A stretch of 64,000 nt of DNA from an uncultured Desulfobacteraceae bacterium (GTDB lineage Bacteria > Desulfobacterota > Desulfobacteria > Desulfobacterales > Desulfatirhabdiaceae): the NCBI GenBank assembly GCA_903953895.1, contig CAJBLH010000217.1, forward strand, positions 1 through 64,000, read 5' to 3'. Both the position numbers and the translations under genes were made by a program. How positions within the stretch are numbered: the stretch's first letter is position 1; each line of letters begins with the position of its first letter. This document shows, piece after piece, positions 52,301 to 60,108 of this stretch. The notes under the pieces were generated by a model. The model was not told the DNA's origin, ran no database searches, and saw only the letters and a list, made by a program, of their open reading frames with translations.

Positions 52301-53584
52301 GCGTAGCAGTTCTAAGCATTCCAAGGTCAGCCAGTGAATTTCGGCTGTTTTTGCGCGGCTGAAAAGGTCGGATATCCGCTTGCGGGAATCCGGAGTCAGA
52401 GTACGGGAAATGCCGTATTCGACAAGGGCGGCAAAATAACTGGTCAGCGGATGGGAGCCAATGGGAATGCCCGATAGGATATCGGCCGCCGCTTCGGTTT
52501 CAAATTTCAGGATATGGACGACAGCGTTCAGCAGGGCATACAGGGAACCCAGGACATTTCCCTGAAACCGGTTGGACCGGGCTGATTTCAGGGTGGCATC
52601 CACGGTTTCGAACAGATCGCGGCCGGCCAGCTTCAAAATGGCCAGAATGTAAAAAATACCCGCCAGTCCTTTAAAATATTCGGTTTTGTTTCGGGTCCGT
52701 TTTTGAAGTAGATTTAGATCGTTTTCAAACGACTGAACAGCCGTTTTCGTCCGGCCTTCCAGGAGATATATCCAGCCGGAAAAGCCGCTCAGCAGCGGAG
52801 ATGTTTCGGCTTCCGACAAAAGATGTCGGGCCGGCGCAATCCGGCCACCCATCAGCAGCCTCGGTATCAGGTGAGAGAGATAATCGGCTCTGTCGGACTC
52901 GGGCACCTGTTCGATAAACTTCTGGCTGATACCGTATGACAGAGCATCCGAATCCGAATCCGAATTCAGATGCGATACGGTGTGTGAAAATATGGCGGTC
53001 AGGGCCGAAATTTGAACATCCACCGGCAGACAGACGAGCCAGTTGCGGTCGAACGGGTTCAGAAATACGCGCACAAAAGGATTCACAAAACCGGAATCCA
53101 TCGCGTAATCGGAAATCAGTTGCCGGTGGCATTCACGGATATGTGCGGGGTTCAGCGTGTAAATTCCGATGCGGAAATCCCGCATCAGCCGATCATGATG
53201 TTCTGTTGAACCCGCGGGATAGCGATATGAATCGGAAAAAGGCAGCACATCCTGAACTGCAAGGATCATATCCTGAAAATAGTACTCATCCCGGCATGCG
53301 GCAGCCTGACGGATGGCGATTTCCGTAAACGCCGGGTGGCACTGAAATCGGTCCGTCAACAAATTCGAAGTGTAAAGGTTCTGAAATATCGGATCGATGG
53401 TTTTCAAGGAAGAAATATGGAGATGCCGGTCTGCCATACGGGATTTGCGGAAGCAGTTGTAAATAATTGGCGCTGTGGTCGGTTCATGGATCACGGCGCA
53501 CAGGTGAATCACATCCTTTTCCAGGGTGGGCAGGCTCAGATAGACATCCCACAGATTTTCGCGGACAATTCCAAATTCAATCAT
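49361..53584 (-). CDS. SNF2-family DEAD/DEAH helicase
   Basis: 1407 residues. The C-terminal 450 residues hold the SNF2 ATPase: Walker A ADDMGLGKT near residue 970, DEAQ box near 1065, and the helicase C lobe ending HRIGQERPVTVYRL. The first 900 residues include an uncharacterised TPR-like helical region (about 200-420) and a beta-rich domain. Near residue 435-450 is a short repeat (NADLTDADLTDADLTDD) coded by a tandem 15-mer. GAGGG precedes the ATG by eight bases. DNA or nucleoprotein remodelling is likely; the partner is unknown. Confidence 0.92.
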   Translation of the reverse strand: MIEFGIVRENLWDVYLSLPTLEKDVIHLCAVIHEPTTAPIIYNCFRKSRMADRHLHISSLKTIDPIFQNLYTSNLLTDRFQCHPAFTEIAIRQAAACRDEYYFQDMILAVQDVLPFSDSYRYPAGSTEHHDRLMRDFRIGIYTLNPAHIRECHRQLISDYAMDSGFVNPFVRVFLNPFDRNWLVCLPVDVQISALTAIFSHTVSHLNSDSDSDALSYGISQKFIEQVPESDRADYLSHLIPRLLMGGRIAPARHLLSEAETSPLLSGFSGWIYLLEGRTKTAVQSFENDLNLLQKRTRNKTEYFKGLAGIFYILAILKLAGRDLFETVDATLKSARSNRFQGNVLGSLYALLNAVVHILKFETEAAADILSGIPIGSHPLTSYFAALVEYGISRTLTPDSRKRISDLFSRAKTAEIHWLTLECLELLRATAPPNADLTDADLTDADLTDDIRRIQANQGIHSLFTIIEPEAPWRPRLHALAYSLNSPSRHSTKVGALRLAWIIRLKDHHIELIPREQKLGASGTWYPGKAIPLKHLFGNPQRDYMTRQDQILSSSIRKVKFNARIFQYFFDWDKALPALVGHPLVFLADQPDYPIEIVKGAPKVLVETQDSVIQLTFSPKMVENHIAVTRETPNRLSIVCLGAEQQRIARIIGDTGIAVPVSARKEVLDAIAGLSSIITVHSDISAAACIETDADPLPHIHLTTCASGFRVEFFIKPVRGGEIKLKPGEGAERIIGDIDGLPCQIRRDLAGELKKTADAVAGCPALSRFPHVNWQWLITDPYDFLDILLELNLLQQQGHIIVEWPEGEKLRITRETMFSDLRVKIKSRLNCFEMSGQLVVDDALMLELRDLIAMIPQIHKRFVPLGEGQFLALTEDLKNQLKAIAAITELRNRSLRFQPAAAPTIDSLTQHLTHIETDENWENHLRRIKSGSMHVPEIPKDLKATLRNYQIDGYTWLSRLSFWGVGACLADDMGLGKTVQVLAVILERALNGPSLVIAPASVCLNWLDEIQRFAPTLNAVRLEDRLREKTIQELKPFDVLVVSYGLLMHEADLLSSIIWETVVLDEAQVIKNMKAKRSQAAMNLNGKFRIITTGTPVENHIGELFTLFHFINPGLLGSARHFFTTFTDPIEKLQDTEALDRLKKIIQPFILRRMKSEVLSELPDLTEIVLHVDFYPGETAFYESLRINALKLIETSRTETGSQYQFRLFGEIVKLRQTCCHSRLVQPASQLACAKLDLFERLVSELLENGHKVLVFSQFVGYLSLIRESLDHQGIPYRYLDGTTPLRDRKREIDAFQAGNGDVFLISLKAGGMGLNLTAADYVIHMDPWWNPAVESQASSRAHRIGQERPVTVYRLVVRNTIEEKIVALHRHKQNLAGALLEGGDISGRITAQELLEMIQQEKTVDR
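52237..52281 (-). repeat. Tandem 15-bp repeat inside SNF2 gene
   Basis: Three near-perfect copies of CATCCGTCAGATCCG, coding D-A-D-L-T on the minus strand. Copy number could vary without a frameshift. Confidence 0.85.
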
Positions 53585-53877
53585 GCAGATTCCCTCAGAT
53601 TTCTGGTTTCATAACAGCCGGATGGAATGCATGTCAACTGAAAAGACCGGCCTTGATCATGATTTCGCCCGGCCCCCTGGTTTTAATCCATCTTGATTCT
53701 ACGGCAAAGGCGCAAATGACGCAAATGTGGATGGCGGCTTTACTCATATCGATATCTTTGATAAACTCTCAAAACCGGAGTTTGGGTCTCCCCCACATAT
53801 GAAAGTGAAAGGCAGGTACATTTCCCCCCTTCCTCCGCTGGGAGGAGGTTCTTTTTTATGGTAAAGGAATGGTTATT
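53585..53877. other. Divergent intergenic region with hairpin and T-run
   Basis: Promoters for the SNF2 gene (minus) and the AAA gene (plus) must lie here. At 53703-53721 a GCAAAGGCGCAAATGACGC half-repeat occurs. A terminator-like hairpin is listed separately. Confidence 0.4.
53831..53857 (+). terminator. Hairpin plus T-run in leader of AAA gene
   Basis: TCCTCC (53831-53836), GCTG loop, GGAGGA (53841-53846), then GGTTC and six T. Placed just upstream of the ribosome binding site of the following gene, it could attenuate its transcription, or it may only be another member of the GC-rich hairpin family. Confidence 0.4.
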
Positions 53878-55284
53878 ATGGCTTCTATTGGAGAAAGATT
53901 ACGAAAAGAAGGACTCGTTACCGAACAGGATCTTGAAAACGCCCTGAAGCGGCAACGGGAGAAGGGCGGCAGGCTCGGTCAAAATCTGGTGGCGCTCGGG
54001 ATCATCAGCGAAGCGGATCTGAACCGGTTTCTCAACAGACATCCGGTTGCTCCCACTAGTCTGGAAGATACGGGAATTTCAGTTGCGTTTATTGCTGATC
54101 TGATTATGAAACATATTTATTCCCTGGGGGAATTTAAGCTGGCTGATGTGGTGGACCAGCTCAAACTGCCGGTATCCCTGGTACATAAAATCATCGAGAT
54201 GTTAAAGAAGAATCGGATGATCGAGATAACCGGCGGCGGCACCCTGTCTTCGATCAGCTACAATTATAAGATTACGGAACTGGGGAAAAACCGGGGATCT
54301 GAACTGATGGATTTATGCCGGTATATGGGCCCGGCGCCGGTATCTCTGGAAGCTTACAGCCGCATGGTGGCGTTTCAGACGGTCAAGCACGTTATCGTCA
54401 GCGAAGATACCGTCATGAAGGCTTTCTCCAATCTTGTTCTGAGTGAATCTTTGCTCAAGCGTCTGGGTCCGGCCATCAGTTCCGGGAAGGCCATTTTCGT
54501 TTACGGGCCGTCCGGAAACGGCAAAACCGCCATTGCTGAAACCATCGGCGCCCTGCTTCCCGAAACCGTCTATATCCCCTACGCCATCACCGTTGGCGGC
54601 CAGGTCATCCTCATGTTCGACCCGGTCACCCATATACCGGCGGATACTGAAGCTGATATCACGGATATCGATCAACGCTGGATCAAGATCAAACGGCCAG
54701 TGGTCATGACCGGCGGGGAGCTGACGCTGAAAATGCTCGATCTGGATTTCAACCCGATTTCCAAATTTTATGAAGCATCCCTTCAGATGAAAGCCAATAA
54801 CGGCCTGTTCATTGCGGATGATTTCGGCAGGCAACTGGTCGAGCCGCAAGCCCTGCTGAACCGCTGGATCGTTCCGCTGGACCGTCAGGTGGATTTTATG
54901 ACCCTTCATACTGGAATGAAATTTGAGATCCCGTTCGATATGCTGATTATTTTTTCAACCAATCTCGAACCGAAATCGCTTGGCGACGAGGCGTTCCTGC
55001 GGCGAATCCGCTATAAGATCAATATCGAACTGCCTACCGAGGAAGTGTATGAAACCATATTTAAAAAGGTATGTGAAAAAAACGCCATCCCGTTCGACAA
55101 GAAAATTTTTGAATATCTGATCCAAAATTATTACAGAAAATACCAAGTTGGTCTGAACGGATGCCACCCTCGGGATATCATCGACCACATCATCGACAGC
55201 GCCCATTACCACATGCACGCACCCATACTGACCCAAGAGGGAATCGATGCGGCATGGCGGAATTATTTTGTCGATATGCTTTGA
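53878..55284 (+). CDS. AAA+ ATPase with GspE/MshE-like N-terminal domain
   Basis: 468 residues. The N-terminal 45 residues (IGERLRKEGLVTEQDLENAL, then LGQNLVALGIISEADLNRFL) match the MshEN-type domain found at the start of type II secretion and pilus ATPases. Next come a winged-helix-like segment (about 70-125) and an AAA+ domain with Walker A GPSGNGKTA near 210 and Walker B GLFIADDFG near 306. The start is the ATG at 53878, nine bases after AAGGA. It lacks secretion-ATPase motifs in the core, so it is not GspE itself. Possible regulator or partner of a pilus/secretion system. Confidence 0.85.
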   Translation: MASIGERLRKEGLVTEQDLENALKRQREKGGRLGQNLVALGIISEADLNRFLNRHPVAPTSLEDTGISVAFIADLIMKHIYSLGEFKLADVVDQLKLPVSLVHKIIEMLKKNRMIEITGGGTLSSISYNYKITELGKNRGSELMDLCRYMGPAPVSLEAYSRMVAFQTVKHVIVSEDTVMKAFSNLVLSESLLKRLGPAISSGKAIFVYGPSGNGKTAIAETIGALLPETVYIPYAITVGGQVILMFDPVTHIPADTEADITDIDQRWIKIKRPVVMTGGELTLKMLDLDFNPISKFYEASLQMKANNGLFIADDFGRQLVEPQALLNRWIVPLDRQVDFMTLHTGMKFEIPFDMLIIFSTNLEPKSLGDEAFLRRIRYKINIELPTEEVYETIFKKVCEKNAIPFDKKIFEYLIQNYYRKYQVGLNGCHPRDIIDHIIDSAHYHMHAPILTQEGIDAAWRNYFVDML

Positions 55285-55521
55285 GCAGTTACAATCTGAT
55301 CGTGTAGAAACCCTCGCCCCGACCCTTTTGAGGAGAAAGAGCGAGCATCTGCAAAGCTCAGATTGTAGAAACTCTCCCTGTTTTATCTTGAAGCCTGCAA
55401 AAATGGTGCTTGTAATGGTGGCCGTTGTTGGTTTCGGTGCTGGTGTCGGCTTGTCGCCGCACCGCTGAATGCTTTGATGCACGCGATGCTCTTTTTGACA
55501 CTATTAATGGAAAGGAAAATG
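55285..55521. other. Gap before lipocalin
   Basis: No gene. Two related stretches, ACAATCTGATCGTGTAGAAA (near 55291) and CTCAGATTGTAGAAACTC, occur about 60 bases apart. No clear promoter seen. Confidence 0.4.
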
Positions 55522-56091
55522 TCTATGAAACCATTTACGACCCTTATCAACACATTGATTATTCTGTCTTTATTGTTTGGCGCACCGACATTTGCATCGG
55601 CTGCAGACGTTACCACCGTGCCATATGTCGAACTGCAACGATATCTAGGCCATTGGTTTGAAATCGCCAGCATACCGAGCTGGTTTCAAAAACCCTGTGT
55701 TGGAGGAACTACGGCCGACTATCGCCTGCTGAATGATGGTAGCATCAGCGTGGTCAATTCCTGTCTGAGAGCTTCAGATGAGGTGCTGATTTCTCAGGGG
55801 CGTGCATTCGTTGCCGATACGGAAACCAATGCCAAACTGCTTGTAAGTTTTGTGAATTTCCAAGGTAACTGGCTGTTTCCAGGAGATTACTGGATTTTGG
55901 GGTTGGGAAGAAATTATGAATATGCTGTTGTCGGTGAACCCACACGGAATTATGGCTGGATATTGAGTCGTACCTGCAGTTTGCCGCAGGAAACCATTTC
56001 CGATATCATCAATCTTTTGACAGAGCAGGGTTACGACATCAACCGTTTTGCCTGGACCGACCAGTCATCTGCCGGATGCAGCCAACCATGA
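55522..56091 (+). CDS. blc: Lipocalin (Blc-like), exported
   Basis: 189 residues. Signal peptide (MKPFTTLINTLIILSLLFGA, cleavage near FASAA) without a clear lipobox, so unlike E. coli Blc it may be soluble in the periplasm. The lipocalin GxW motif is YLGHWFEIASIP, and the fold ends YGWILSRT. Four cysteines could form disulfides. An AAGGA box lies eight bases before the ATG at 55522. It likely binds a fatty acid or lysophospholipid. Confidence 0.9.
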   Translation, partial: SMKPFTTLINTLIILSLLFGAPTFASAADVTTVPYVELQRYLGHWFEIASIPSWFQKPCVGGTTADYRLLNDGSISVVNSCLRASDEVLISQGRAFVADTETNAKLLVSFVNFQGNWLFPGDYWILGLGRNYEYAVVGEPTRNYGWILSRTCSLPQETISDIINLLTEQGYDINRFAWTDQSSAGCSQP

Positions 56092-56105
56092 CGGCTGAAT
56101 AAAAA

Positions 56106-56133
56106 TGCGGGGGGTGAATCTGCACCCCCCGCA
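56106..56133 (-). terminator. Rho-independent terminator of mtaD-ade operon
   Basis: A perfect 11-base stem (TGCGGGGGGTG / CACCCCCCGCA) with a 6-base loop, followed on the minus strand by TTTTTATT. It lies 54 bases after the ade stop. It may also stop transcripts from the lipocalin gene. Confidence 0.8.
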
Positions 56134-56186
56134 CCTATAGGTGGCATAACGAACTGGCTCTTCGACAAAGTTCGAACCAAGCCCAT

Positions 56187-57896
56187 TCATACAAACAACG
56201 GCACGATTTGAAACCGCCCGACATCCACCAGTCCCATGTCGGTGATTTTCAGCTCAGGGATGACCGGCAGGGACAAAAAAGAGAGCGTCATAAACGGATT
56301 TTTAAGAGTAGAACCGATTTCCCGGGCGCCAATCAGCAGACGATCGATATGCTCTCGGATAACATGAACCGGTTCCGGGGACATCAAGCCGGCGATGGGC
56401 AGGGACAGCTTGGCAATGGGTCTGCCGCCGGATACGACAGCCAGACCGCCGCCCATCAGTACGACCGCTTTTACCGCAGCCTTCATTTCATCGTCGTTTG
56501 TTCCGACCACGATGATATTATGAGAATCATGGGCCACGCTGGAAGCAATGGCCCCCTGTTTGATCCCAAAGCCCCGGACGAATCCTTTTCCGATGTTTCC
56601 CGAGCCGATATGCCGCTCGATGACTGCGATTTTTAAGAGATCCCGATCCGGGTCGGAGATCAGCACATCCTGGAAAACGGTCGGTGCTGCGATCATGGAT
56701 CGGGTGGTCACCTGATCCGGAACGATTTCGATCACCCGAATGCGGTCTCCGGCCAGAGGAATGGAAAAATCGAGCGTTTTGAGGATGACTTTCATGGAAC
56801 GGGGAAGCGCCAGGGTATCTGGAACGGGGATGCCGTGCGACATGGCGGAGTTTTCGGCCACGATTTCGCCTCTGTAATACACCTGCTCGATCTTCAGTGC
56901 ATTCAGATCGGAAAACACCACGATATCCGCCTGTCTGCCCGGCGCAATGGCGCCAAGGTGATGCAAACCAAAATATTCAGCCGAGTTGATTGTCGCCATT
57001 TGAATGGCTTGAATCGGATCGACGCCGGAGACGATAGCATCTCGAACTAAGGCATCGATATGGCCTTCAGTCAGCAGGTCATGGGGATCGCGGTCATCCG
57101 TACACCACATTGCGCGATGAAATGTCCGCGCAGAGATGATCGGCAACAGATCCTGAAGGTTCCGGGCGTCGGTTCCCTGGCGGATGAAAATATGCATGCC
57201 GGCCATCAGCTTTTCACGGGCTTCCTTGGCCGTGGTGCATTCATGATCGCTGGATATGCCAGAGCCGATATAGGCATTCAGCGCTTTTCCAGAAAGACCG
57301 GGGCTGTGACCTTCCACCCGCTTGCGGTACTGCCTGGCCAGCCTGATTTTGGAATGCACGTCCTGATCACCGTAAATCACACCGGGATAATTCATCATTT
57401 CGGCCAGCGCCACAATCCTGTCGTGGCTCATCAGGGGAATGAGGTCTACTGCTTCCAGCCTGGCCCCCGATGTTTCCATTGAAGTGGCCGGAACACAGGA
57501 AGACAGGGCGTAATAGATGTTCATGGGCTGATGTTCGGCGGATTGCAGCATGTATTCAATGCCGAAGGTTCCCAGGACATTGGCGATCTCGTGCGGATCA
57601 GCCACGACCGTGGTCGTGCCGTGCGGAACAACGGCACGGGCAAACTGGGACACGCTGGTCATGGAGCTTTCGATGTGTACATGGGGATCGATGAACCCCG
57701 GTGCCACAAGTCGGCCGGACATATTCCGGACTGCTTTCGATGGATACTCCCCGATGCCGACGATCCATCCGCCGGCAATCGCGATGCTGCCTTCGGTGAT
57801 TTCGCCGGAAAAGACATTGATGATGTTTGCATGGGTCAGCAGCAGGTCAACGGGTTTGTCTCCTCCGGCATAGCGGATGATGTCATATCGATTCAC
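56187..57896 (-). CDS. ade: Adenine deaminase
   Basis: 569 residues of the amidohydrolase family, converting adenine to hypoxanthine and ammonia. Metal motif PGFIDPHVHIESSM, then the phrase TTTVVADPHEIANVLG and GHSPGL, GISSDHECTTAKEA, TDDRDPHDLL are characteristic. The C-terminal domain is full length. The ATG overlaps the stop of mtaD by 14 bases. Together with MTA/SAH deaminase it suggests purine salvage or nucleobase recycling. Confidence 0.95.
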   Translation of the reverse strand: MNRYDIIRYAGGDKPVDLLLTHANIINVFSGEITEGSIAIAGGWIVGIGEYPSKAVRNMSGRLVAPGFIDPHVHIESSMTSVSQFARAVVPHGTTTVVADPHEIANVLGTFGIEYMLQSAEHQPMNIYYALSSCVPATSMETSGARLEAVDLIPLMSHDRIVALAEMMNYPGVIYGDQDVHSKIRLARQYRKRVEGHSPGLSGKALNAYIGSGISSDHECTTAKEAREKLMAGMHIFIRQGTDARNLQDLLPIISARTFHRAMWCTDDRDPHDLLTEGHIDALVRDAIVSGVDPIQAIQMATINSAEYFGLHHLGAIAPGRQADIVVFSDLNALKIEQVYYRGEIVAENSAMSHGIPVPDTLALPRSMKVILKTLDFSIPLAGDRIRVIEIVPDQVTTRSMIAAPTVFQDVLISDPDRDLLKIAVIERHIGSGNIGKGFVRGFGIKQGAIASSVAHDSHNIIVVGTNDDEMKAAVKAVVLMGGGLAVVSGGRPIAKLSLPIAGLMSPEPVHVIREHIDRLLIGAREIGSTLKNPFMTLSFLSLPVIPELKITDMGLVDVGRFQIVPLFV

Positions 57897-59220
57897 GGTG
57901 GGTTCTCCATTCTTGAATACGGTTTCCTACGGCTCGGGCCTGATCGAGAATGTCATTCAGATTCAGGTGGACTAGGCTGCGGTTTCTTACCTGCCATTTG
58001 CCGTCGATCATCACATCGCGCACATCCGATCCCTTGGCTGTGTATACGATATGGGACTCCGGGTGGTACATGGGCGTCCAGTGCGGGGACTGTGTATCCA
58101 GAATGAGGATATCGGCTTGTTTTCCCGGAACGAGAGAACCGATCATCCGATCCATACCGACGGCTCGGGCGCCGCCGATGGTGGCCGTTTCCAGCACGGT
58201 ACGGGAATTCATGACCTGCGGGTTCAGACTTGAGACCTTGTGCAGCTTGGCGGCCCTATCCATTTCCTGAAACATGTCCTGGTTGTTGTTGCTGGCGCAG
58301 CCGTCGGTTCCCAAACCCACCGGAATCTTTGCCTCGATAAAATCCTGAATTCTGGCAATACCGGAACCCAGTTTCATGGCGCTGTCCGGCGTATGGGAAA
58401 TGGCCGCGCCCGACCGGGCGATCTTTTCGATGTCCGCGTCATCCAGCCAGACCGCATGAACCAGAAGAGTCTTGGAATCCAGAAGGTTCAGGCTGTCGAG
58501 ATAGGCAATGGGGCTCAGGTGATAACGGGCTTTAATCAGCTCGTATTCGTACCGGGTTTCGGCGGAGTGTATCTGAAACAGGGAATCGGTGGAACGAGCC
58601 AGTTCCTTGGCGCTTTGCAGGGTCTTTTCTGAGCAGGTATAGGGAGAATGGCAGAAAACTGAAGGCTGAATCAACGGGTACGCATTGCGCCAGTGTTGCA
58701 TAAAATCCCGTGCAGCCGCGATATTTTTGGCGGGATCCGGAACTCCTGGCGCCGGATAGTCGATTACGCCCTGACCCAGAATTGCTCGGACTCCTGACTG
58801 TAGCACCGCCTGTGCGGTGCTATCCTCATGAAAATACCCGTCGCAGCAGGTTGTGGTTCCGGACAGCAGAAGCTCGGCGCAGGCCAGCAGCGCTCCCGCA
58901 TGAACCGACTCCGGCTCGATGAAGGCGGCTTCAGCCGGGAAAATATGATCGTTCAGCCATGTCATCAGCGGCAGATCATCTGCCAGACCCCGAAACAGCG
59001 TCATGGGAAGATGGGTATGCGTATTCACCAGTCCCGGCATCACGACACCCCCATCAGCATCAACGATCTCGCGGGCCATCGGCATTACAGAATCCGGGCG
59101 CAGAGTTTCAACCCTGACAATCCGCCCGTTCCGGACACCGACCCACCCCTTCCCGATGATCTCGAAATCCGGATTTACCGTTACCACAATCCCATTGACA
59201 ATCAGCGTATCCAGCTCCAT
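57883..59220 (-). CDS. mtaD: 5-methylthioadenosine/S-adenosylhomocysteine deaminase
   Basis: 445 residues of the amidohydrolase (TRZ/ATZ) family. The zinc motif GLVNTHTHLPMTLFRG, HSPYTCSEKTL, IHSAETRYEY and GLGTDGCASNNNQDMF are present. It deaminates SAH and MTA. I start at ATG 59220 (MELDTLIVNG) with GAGG close by; a longer frame upstream is not supported. Upstream of ade with a 14-base overlap. The SAH route fits an organism that runs many methyl transfers. Confidence 0.93.
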   Translation of the reverse strand: MELDTLIVNGIVVTVNPDFEIIGKGWVGVRNGRIVRVETLRPDSVMPMAREIVDADGGVVMPGLVNTHTHLPMTLFRGLADDLPLMTWLNDHIFPAEAAFIEPESVHAGALLACAELLLSGTTTCCDGYFHEDSTAQAVLQSGVRAILGQGVIDYPAPGVPDPAKNIAAARDFMQHWRNAYPLIQPSVFCHSPYTCSEKTLQSAKELARSTDSLFQIHSAETRYEYELIKARYHLSPIAYLDSLNLLDSKTLLVHAVWLDDADIEKIARSGAAISHTPDSAMKLGSGIARIQDFIEAKIPVGLGTDGCASNNNQDMFQEMDRAAKLHKVSSLNPQVMNSRTVLETATIGGARAVGMDRMIGSLVPGKQADILILDTQSPHWTPMYHPESHIVYTAKGSDVRDVMIDGKWQVRNRSLVHLNLNDILDQARAVGNRIQEWRTHRESI

Positions 59221-59671
59221 AACCTCAAAATATCCTTTATCCCGGATTGCCGTGCATCGATCCAGGACAGGCAGGTGGCTTTCCGTGTGATAAATGGAAA
59301 ACCCTTTCAGGGAAAACAAGCCCTTGTTCGTGAGCGTTTACAAACCTATCCACTTATGGATGATAGGAAAATGCATCGGATTTTGCAATTATTATTTGGC
59401 AGCTTTCGTTCTTGACTATCGGATGATTTTCCTACAGAATCTAGTTGCAAAACGAGATATTGCTATGTTGCTATGAAAAAATCCATCCCACGCGCATCGT
59501 ATTTCATTTCAAACCCACCCCCGTTTTTTTCCTGTACTTCGTACTGGTTTTATCTGAAAATATTCAAGATGTTTTATGTGTCCGGTCAGTTACAGCCGGA
59601 GAACAGCCGGTTTCAGACAGCCGGATTTTTGATGAACAGGATAAATTCGCTCAAGAATCAATGGAGTTGTT
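59221..59671. other. Divergent intergenic region
   Basis: 451 bases between mtaD (minus) and the DUF2914 gene (plus). Short open frames with Phe/Ser-rich translations are not convincing. I see no clear promoter, repeat or riboswitch. Confidence 0.4.
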
Positions 59672-60103
59672 ATGGTGTATTTTCAAAAATGGATGATGAC
59701 TTTGGGGAGTGCCGGACTCCTTTTCTGTCTGGGCGCCTTTTGTGATAAAGATGGTCTGAACACTGCCGCCGCTGCGGATCAACTGGCTTTAACCTCGGCG
59801 GTGATGTGCGAGGATGTGCAGGAGCGTCAACCTGTCAACGAAGGCGTTGTGTTTTCCATCGGCATCGGAAGGATTTGCTGCTATACACTCTTTGACGTTG
59901 TACCCGATAAAACGTATATTACACACAACTGGTACAATCGGGACAACCTCAGCACCAAAATCAAACTTCCGCTTCATGCACCCCGTTGGACAACTTACAG
60001 CGCCATTCAGCTTCGGGAATCGGACAAAGGCCCCTGGCGGGTGGAAATCACCGATTCGGAAGGGCGCATCCTGCAGGTACTTCGATTCAGCGTTACGGAA
60101 TAA
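59672..60103 (+). CDS. DUF2914 exported protein
   Basis: 143 residues: an N-terminal hydrophobic segment with a possible lipobox (GAFC near residue 24), then the DUF2914 core ALTSAVMCEDVQERQPVNEG, FSIGIGRICCYTLFD, HNWYNRDNLSTKIKLPL, and GPWRVEITDSEGRILQVLRF. Function unknown; often next to signalling or envelope genes. It is followed after five bases by the diadenylate cyclase. Confidence 0.85.
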   Translation: MVYFQKWMMTLGSAGLLFCLGAFCDKDGLNTAAAADQLALTSAVMCEDVQERQPVNEGVVFSIGIGRICCYTLFDVVPDKTYITHNWYNRDNLSTKIKLPLHAPRWTTYSAIQLRESDKGPWRVEITDSEGRILQVLRFSVTE

Positions 60104-60108
60104 GGGTT

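Noticed and set aside
57897-59671. Purine riboswitch for ade/mtaD
   Set aside because: No purine aptamer-like helices or UNUCUAC-type core seen in 59221-59671.
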